The notes below the pieces were generated by a model. The model had not been told where the DNA came from and searched no databases. It saw only the letters and a program-made list of their open reading frames with translations. The position numbers and the translations under genes are program-made. From Hevea brasiliensis (lineage: Eukaryota > Streptophyta > Magnoliopsida > Malpighiales > Euphorbiaceae), in assembly GCF_030052815.1 (NCBI RefSeq), contig NC_079502.1, forward strand, positions 3,558,885 to 3,622,884: a stretch of 64,000 nucleotides of DNA. The letters are read 5' to 3'. Positions 58,869 to 64,000 of the stretch are shown here, in pieces; positions within the stretch are counted from its first letter, which is position 1; each line of letters opens with the position of its first letter.

Positions 58869-59319
58869 CCTTCTTTATCCTTAATGCACCTAACTTGATT
58901 GAGATCTTGACATTTCTTTTCTTTCCTCCTTGTTAATTTATAAATATATTTCTCTCTTTCTTTAGTTCTAAGTTTTTCATATAACTTTTAAAGGTCTGCG
59001 CTCTTACTTAACTAATCACCTTTTTTGGCTCTTTCTTTGCTATCTTGTACTGTTTATAAGTCTTATTATTATCAAACTTAGGTAATTTCATTATTATCAC
59101 ATGTAGGTCTAATTAATTATAATACAAAATTAAACACTTAAACAAGTTTTCATCTCAAAAAAGAAAAGCAAGAAAGCTATATGAGTTTGGCTAATGCATT
59201 CTGCTAGATCTGTTGGTTAGATAAGTAATATGCGTTGAATGTCCAGTATCTTGATAGAAATAATGAATTGAAAAGGTACATATATATATGATGATTGAAG
59301 GGAAGGAACATGCACTTGC

Positions 59320-60400
59320 TTAGGCTTCCTGGCTATCAAGTCTCTGATTTGGGAAGAGCAAGCCAATGTGCTTCTTGTGACCCAGTAAGAAGCTATGTAG
59401 ATATAAGACTTTGCAATTGCCATTGCTTCATCGTCAAGCTTTACATGACTAAGTGGCAGGTCTTCAAACTTGATAATGCACTTTGTCACATGCACCATTG
59501 TCTTGACCAACTTGCTTAATTTGTCAAATGCACCATTGTCTTGACCAACTTGCTTAATGCCTTAAACCTAGGCTTTAACATGCTTATCATTGGGTACCTG
59601 TTTAAGCATTGCAATTGATACTGCCAGGGTATAGCTGCATTATCAGCCAAAATTCACCATAGCTTGTTGCAAATGCTGCAAATATTAATGCTACTTTGGC
59701 ATCCCATCTGTAATTTCCCAGCAAATCGAACAAGACCATAGTCCTCGTGTGCAGATCCCCCTTTCCAGCGTTTTTGAAAAGCATCTGTGATCACAGAAAA
59801 TACTTAAAATGTTTGTGTACTTGCATGCAGGAGAGTGAAGTTGAATGAAGAATTACCTCATGTGAAATTTTACAGATGATCTGTCTTAGTGATTTTTCTG
59901 TTCCAATTACTTCAATGTTGCTTATATCATTCTCTGCAATGGCATCAATATGGAAGTTGCTAACCCGAAAATTGAACTTCAAATTCATATTCAAATATGC
60001 TTTTCAAATTCATATTCAAGTATGCTTTACTTGTATGAATTAATTAACATAGCTAGTACAACAGATTGCAGCAACCAGATTCTATGGGGCTACTGCAAGC
60101 ATATAGAATCAATCTATACAAAAACATATGTATAGATATATAAATTCAGAGTAAAAATATATTAGCAATCATGAGAGCTACTTGTACTTCTGATGTAGCA
60201 GTGTAACACATAACATTCACCATTGCACAAAGTAGTAGCTCAGAATCTAGGTGACGACCATCAGGATCATGCGTCAGTAGGATTTTCATTATGAGAATAT
60301 TTTCTTCCCAAGACGCAGGTGAGGAATGCAAAGAAAATGGGCTATATCCAAAGAAGTTCATGCCTAAGTGATCTGTGACTCCAAGGCTAATCATATGCAT
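59320..60400 (-). pseudogene. SEO exons 1-3 (N-terminal region), disrupted
   Basis: Exon 1 (ATG 60400) has ENILIMKILLTHDPDGRHLDSE and ends near 60185. Exon 2 (59959-59857) reads NFHIDAIAENDISNIEV to ICKISHE, with clean AG/GT borders. Exon 3 begins MLFKNAGKGD after CACAG (59785) with TMVLFDLLGNYRWDAKVALI and FAAFATSYGEFWLIMQLYPG, then a frame change, SIAMLKQVPND, a one-base insertion, ALSKLVKTMVH, a 38-bp tandem duplication (59482-59557) causing a stop, and TKCIIKFEDLPLSHVKLDDEA to LACSSQIRDLIA. Exon 3's 3' border is uncertain. Confidence 0.8.
59482..59557 (-). repeat. 38-bp tandem duplication in SEO exon 3
   Basis: Units 59482-59519 and 59520-59557 differ by one base (CACATG/AAATG). 38 is not a multiple of three, so it breaks the exon 3 frame. 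Confidence 0.9.
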
Positions 60401-61261
60401 GGGTTGATAAAATGAGCTTTGTTAGCTTATTGATATATTGATGCTATTTATGGATGGCAATGAGGACAACCCAGTAGTGATTTTGCACAAATGCACATGT
60501 ACTAGTCTGAAATGAGGGTGAAGCTATGGCTTCCTTTGATTTGCTTGGAGATCACTAAAAGAAGTGGTTCTTAATTAAAGATTTTTGTACTTTGTACCAG
60601 GATAAAATTTAATCCTATCCTTTTTTGCACTTTTACTTGATATAACATGGAAGGGAGACTAAAGTGCCTATAATAATGTTTTTCCAGGTAACATATTTTT
60701 TCTTTTTTGAAAATATATCTCAAAAATGAAAAGAAATTGTGAAAATTAAACATTGTTAAGAAAATAAGAAAAAACACTTAACAAAGAAAATGAGAATATT
60801 TTTTATATGTTCTAAATCCAGAATGAACTTTAAATTTAATTAGTATGATTAGATATCAAGAATTTCAATTGAATTGGGATATTATTATTATTTTAAGATT
60901 TGAATGACAAAAGTGCAAAGAAACTGAAAAGGAAAAGGTTACAAAAGGAGTTGTTCTTCAAATTTCTTTGCATCTCATTCTGTGGGAGCCAAAAAAAAAA
61001 AAAAGAAGAGGGAAGGGAATTAGCGTACAAGTTACTAGAAAAAAGAGAGTAAGTAATCCTACAAGATCTTATGCTAGACATACATTTCAGTTTCTACTGC
61101 AGTAGGAATACAAGTTTTGCATTCTTGATGATGAGTGTTTATATGATTATGCAATTAGAAAAACTTGATAGCATATTTAGAATATAATTTTTTCCGCATT
61201 TTTATTCTTCATCCACCAATTGTGAAGTGTGCTGCAAAATACCACCAAGCTCAGTCTAAAA

Positions 61262-61297
61262 GAGAAGAAGAAGAAGAAGAAGAAGAAGAAGAAAGAA
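61262..61297. repeat. (GAA)n microsatellite
   Basis: About ten GAA/AGA units within AT-rich DNA. Confidence 0.9.
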
Positions 61298-62785
61298 AAC
61301 TACAGATGCCTGCAGCTGAGACTTTTAGTTATAGAAAACATAAATGTGCGTTCCTTTAGTTCCTCCATCCTTGTTATTGATTCTGAACTGGAAGGTCAAT
61401 TCAAAGGCACAATGAGGCACAATGTGGATTGAGTAAGCTAATTTCAGAAACCAAGAGGCTTCTTATTCCCCTATATTTGCTGATTAAAGAGAGAGACTTC
61501 ACCAGATTGAGATTCAACCTTTTGTTAGCTGCTCTCTCTTTTTTCTTCTCCTCATGATAGAATTTGCTATTGAACTGTTTTACATGCTCAATCAATACTC
61601 TAATCACTAGATCATAATTCTCAATTGCAAAATTCAATTGATCAATAATTATAACTTGTTACATTGAGAAACTTGTCCTTATTCAAGAAGAGCAAAGTGA
61701 TAAATGAAAATCTCCTAAAAAAGAAAATGGTAAACGAGAGGAAGAAAAAAAAAAACAAAAAACAAAAATCTATTGTGCATGCAAAGTGTGAATAAATATA
61801 AAATTAATATGAAAAGCACTTAGCATGTAAAATAAAATTTAATTCTTGGCCATTTAACTATAAACATCATATAGAAAAAGTAATTTATTTGTTTATTTAT
61901 TTATAGTTAATTATGGTTCATTCAACTCTGTTGCTTGCTTCCATTTTTAGGTTATTCTATATAGAAGAATGAGCAAAAGCTAGTTGCTTGCTTCCATATT
62001 GTTGCTGTTACCCTGAAAATTTTGATGTCCTAATCCTATCAAAATTGCAGTTGCAGAGGTCCTAATGACGAAGATTGCTTCTTTGAAAGAAATGTTGGAA
62101 GCCATTGAAGATGGAGGTGCAATGGAGGAATAAATCATGTGGTTGATCTGTATTCTGCAACTTGAATCAGTATGCTCACACTTCATGCTTGAAAATGTGA
62201 TATCTGAATCTTAACAATGTTATATTATGTAGACACGCATCAAGTTATTGAAAATTAGACATTTGGCCAACAATAGTTATAATGAAATTGTTATACATAA
62301 ACGAATTTCATTGTATAATTTTTCTTCTCCATTTAAATGTTTCTTTGAGTAGGCATGATAAAATCCTTACAAGTTATCACTGATTACCTTTTATGTTGCT
62401 TTTAGATATCCATGTACACATTGATGAATATTTTGTACTGCTCAAATGCTTACTCTCTTGTCAAGTTGCTTCATTGACTACTGCTGTTATGCTAAGCCAC
62501 CCTGGTACTTGGACTCGCCATTTTGCCCTGACATAACCATGTCTATATGACACGACACTGGATATCACATGGAATATTTGTCCAACACACATCCATGAAG
62601 TTGGATATGCCTAGTGAGAGAGCTCAGATGAAGAGAGTGCTTACCAAAATGCTTGGCTATGCACCCTAATTCACTAAAATGGGGTTCCTAATATCTATTT
62701 CAATATTTTTTACATGATCCTTTCATGGCAGCAAGAAGTCTAGAGATAAAGAAGAAAGATAAAGAATAAGAAGGATAAAAAAAAC

Positions 62786-62807
62786 GAAGAAGAAGAAGAA
62801 GAAGAAG

Positions 62808-62837
<30 letters not shown>
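62786..62837. repeat. (GAA)n microsatellite, about 17 units
   Basis: A pure GAA run. The minus-strand Leu-rich frame over it is an artefact of the repeat. Confidence 0.95.
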
Positions 62838-62838
<1 letters not shown>

Positions 62839-64000
62839 GAGATAGGCAGCAGCGACGCAGAAAGAGAAAGAAAGAAAGAAAGAAGAAAGGACGGGAGCTT
62901 AAATGAGGCCTTGAGAAATTGGATTGCTATAGGTGTCAAAACTGTTGTTGTAGGTCCATGACAGCCGTTTTACAACCGCTACACCTGCCTCTGCCTTAAT
63001 AGATAATTACAATGGTTTTTTTTTTCAAAAGTAGTTGAAGGAACTTAATAAATTATTACAACCGTTTTACAATGATTTTTCAAAGTGAAGTTACAAAGAA
63101 AAAAGTAGCTGAAGGAACTGCAGATGCAAAGTGGTCAAATGCGTAAAGGAAGACTGAAACTTTCGTACAGCAACCAACATTGGAGCTCTTCAAGTAGAAT
63201 AACTTGGTCCTTGAACCTCTTACAAACAGATACGATTGCAAATTCAAAGAAATTAAAGTTAATCAACTTATGAGTTCCAATTTCAGAATATAGAATTCTG
63301 TAAAGTGAGAGTTATTTCAAAGAATAATGTGTTCAGTTGTTCACCAATTTGCATGCACGAAAAAGTGCATGGTCAATGGATAATACTTCAGCCATGATAG
63401 TCTTTGGATTAGAAAGTAATTCACAATCCAAACTTCACCGATGAAAAGTAGATAGCAGGGTGAAAAATTATTATAAATCCAACCTGAACAACCAATGATT
63501 TAAATGGAAGGGGATTAAAATGAATAAATGATCAATCATTTCAAAATCTTCACCAGCTAAGAAAACAAAAAGGGACAAATTAATGCATCAGAATTGCATT
63601 TTGAAACTCTGAGTGATCAAGTTTCTTGATCTGCAGATAGAACAAAAGTTGAGCTACACAAATTATCTTTCATAACTTCTCAAACTAAAAGGGTTGAGAC
63701 ACATAAATTATTTTCCAAAATCATAATACTTAAAAGTTGATTCAACTCACCACCACGACCACAAAAGACCTGAGAAATGCTGACATCCCTAGCTTGTCAC
63801 GTATGATCTTCATCATCAAGCATGCACGATCAATAACAGTCCAATAAGACACCTAACTGACTTCATGACTTGAATCTGAAATCACAATTTTGCAGTAGAA
63901 CTAAGTTGTAGTAAGGAAATCAAACAGACCTTGATATCTTGCCATGAATCAGAATCCAAATTAGTTACAACCTACTGCCATCTAATAACAGAATAAATGC

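Larger units (their letters stand above)
56934..59104 (-). mobile_element. 5'-truncated plant LINE in SEO intron 3
   Basis: Minus strand. The 5' side has KGEKYI-like remains and KCIKD... with two copies of the ESIKERWRNYFDDLFNNSQ block, then the RT (58159-57638: [40 protein letters not shown]), then the C-terminal region (57622-57107: FKYLGSILQVDGG, GRLRRFGHVKRR). The 3' end shows the plant-LINE tail (TTTGGGATAAAAGCTT followed by TTGAG repeats). Flanking AGGTYTAATTAATT at 56919-56932 and 59105-59118 is a 14-bp target duplication with one difference. Confidence 0.88.
51616..60400 (-). pseudogene. Sieve element occlusion (SEO) pseudogene
   Basis: SEO proteins are structural phloem proteins (P-proteins; forisomes in legumes) that gel in sieve elements after wounding. 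The usual order, an SEO N-terminal region, a middle region, a thioredoxin-like domain and a C-terminal region, is seen in seven exon pieces on the minus strand: 60400-~60185, 59959-59857, 59784-~59320, ~56850-56754, 56661-56536, 52806-52321, ~52215-51616. Exon borders have GT/AG. Intron 3-4 carries a LINE and intron 5-6 a solo LTR. At least five frame changes, a 38-bp duplication and an in-frame TAG show it is not functional. Family assignment rests on remembered conserved blocks. Confidence 0.85.
60401..64000. other. Region upstream of SEO, no gene supported
   Basis: Apart from the two microsatellites I see no supportable gene. The first 300 bp is likely the SEO 5' flank. A minus-strand stretch near 63740-63850 (encodes DRACLMMKIIRDKLGMSAF) might be an exon of an unrecognised gene that continues right of the window, but it is too short to call. 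Confidence 0.4.

Noticed and set aside
61980..62186. 68-codon minus-strand frame
   Set aside because: No recognisable block, no splice context, no similarity to SEO exons.
62700..62939. Leu-rich minus-strand reading frame resembling a signal peptide or membrane protein
   Set aside because: It is created by the GAA repeat read on the other strand.

Overview
The window reads as nuclear DNA of a flowering plant, most likely a eudicot. Ty3/gypsy retrotransposons of three plant-specific types, a plant LINE and a broken sieve-element-occlusion (SEO) gene fill most of it, and introns have GT/AG borders. A woody rosid such as a member of the Euphorbiaceae would fit, but the sequence does not prove the species. 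I found no rRNA, tRNA, CRISPR or prokaryotic operon. Nearly every coding region is decayed; the longest clean reading frame of interest is the 320-codon frame at 32253-33215.

Layout. 1-5777 (+): 3' part of a Tekay/Del-type chromovirus (RNase H, integrase, chromodomain-like tail) and its 3.7-kb 3' LTR, inserted into a cassette whose remainder (copy C) lies at 5778-8948 (+). 8938-9041 is a nested hairpin, followed by a 60-bp minisatellite (9052-10499) with a 240-bp higher-order period. 10500-21721 (-) is a large Tat/Ogre-like element (D): 3' noncoding part, integrase, a second RNase H, RNase H, RT, protease, gag and an upstream ORF1, read right to left from a primer-binding site at 21718-21700. 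21722-24413 is an LTR-like block (LTR1).

24414-33791 is a mirror-image structure: copy A of the cassette (minus), a second LTR-like block (LTR2, 27818-30317) and copy B (plus). Each cassette copy carries a TATA box, a two-exon gene with a gypsy-associated transposase-like (Transposase_28/PF04195-like) first part and a coiled-coil second part, and 32-bp palindromic repeats. 33792-42018 (-) is an Athila-type element (G) with a visible 5' LTR and PBS but no clear 3' LTR.

42547-47487 is a solo Tekay-type LTR with another solo LTR (45327-46762) nested in it. 47488-51615 is AT-rich intergenic DNA with one leader-like segment. 51616-60400 (-) is an SEO pseudogene with seven recognisable exon pieces; one intron holds a solo Tekay-type LTR (52984-56474, perfect target duplication) and another a 5'-truncated LINE (56934-59104, target duplication). 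60401-64000 has simple repeats and no gene I can support.

The features work together as a nest of insertions around one dying host gene. Relative order can be read from the nesting: Tekay element into cassette C, solo LTR into solo LTR, LTR and LINE into SEO introns. The part that fits known families least well is the A-LTR2-B structure and the cassette it repeats.
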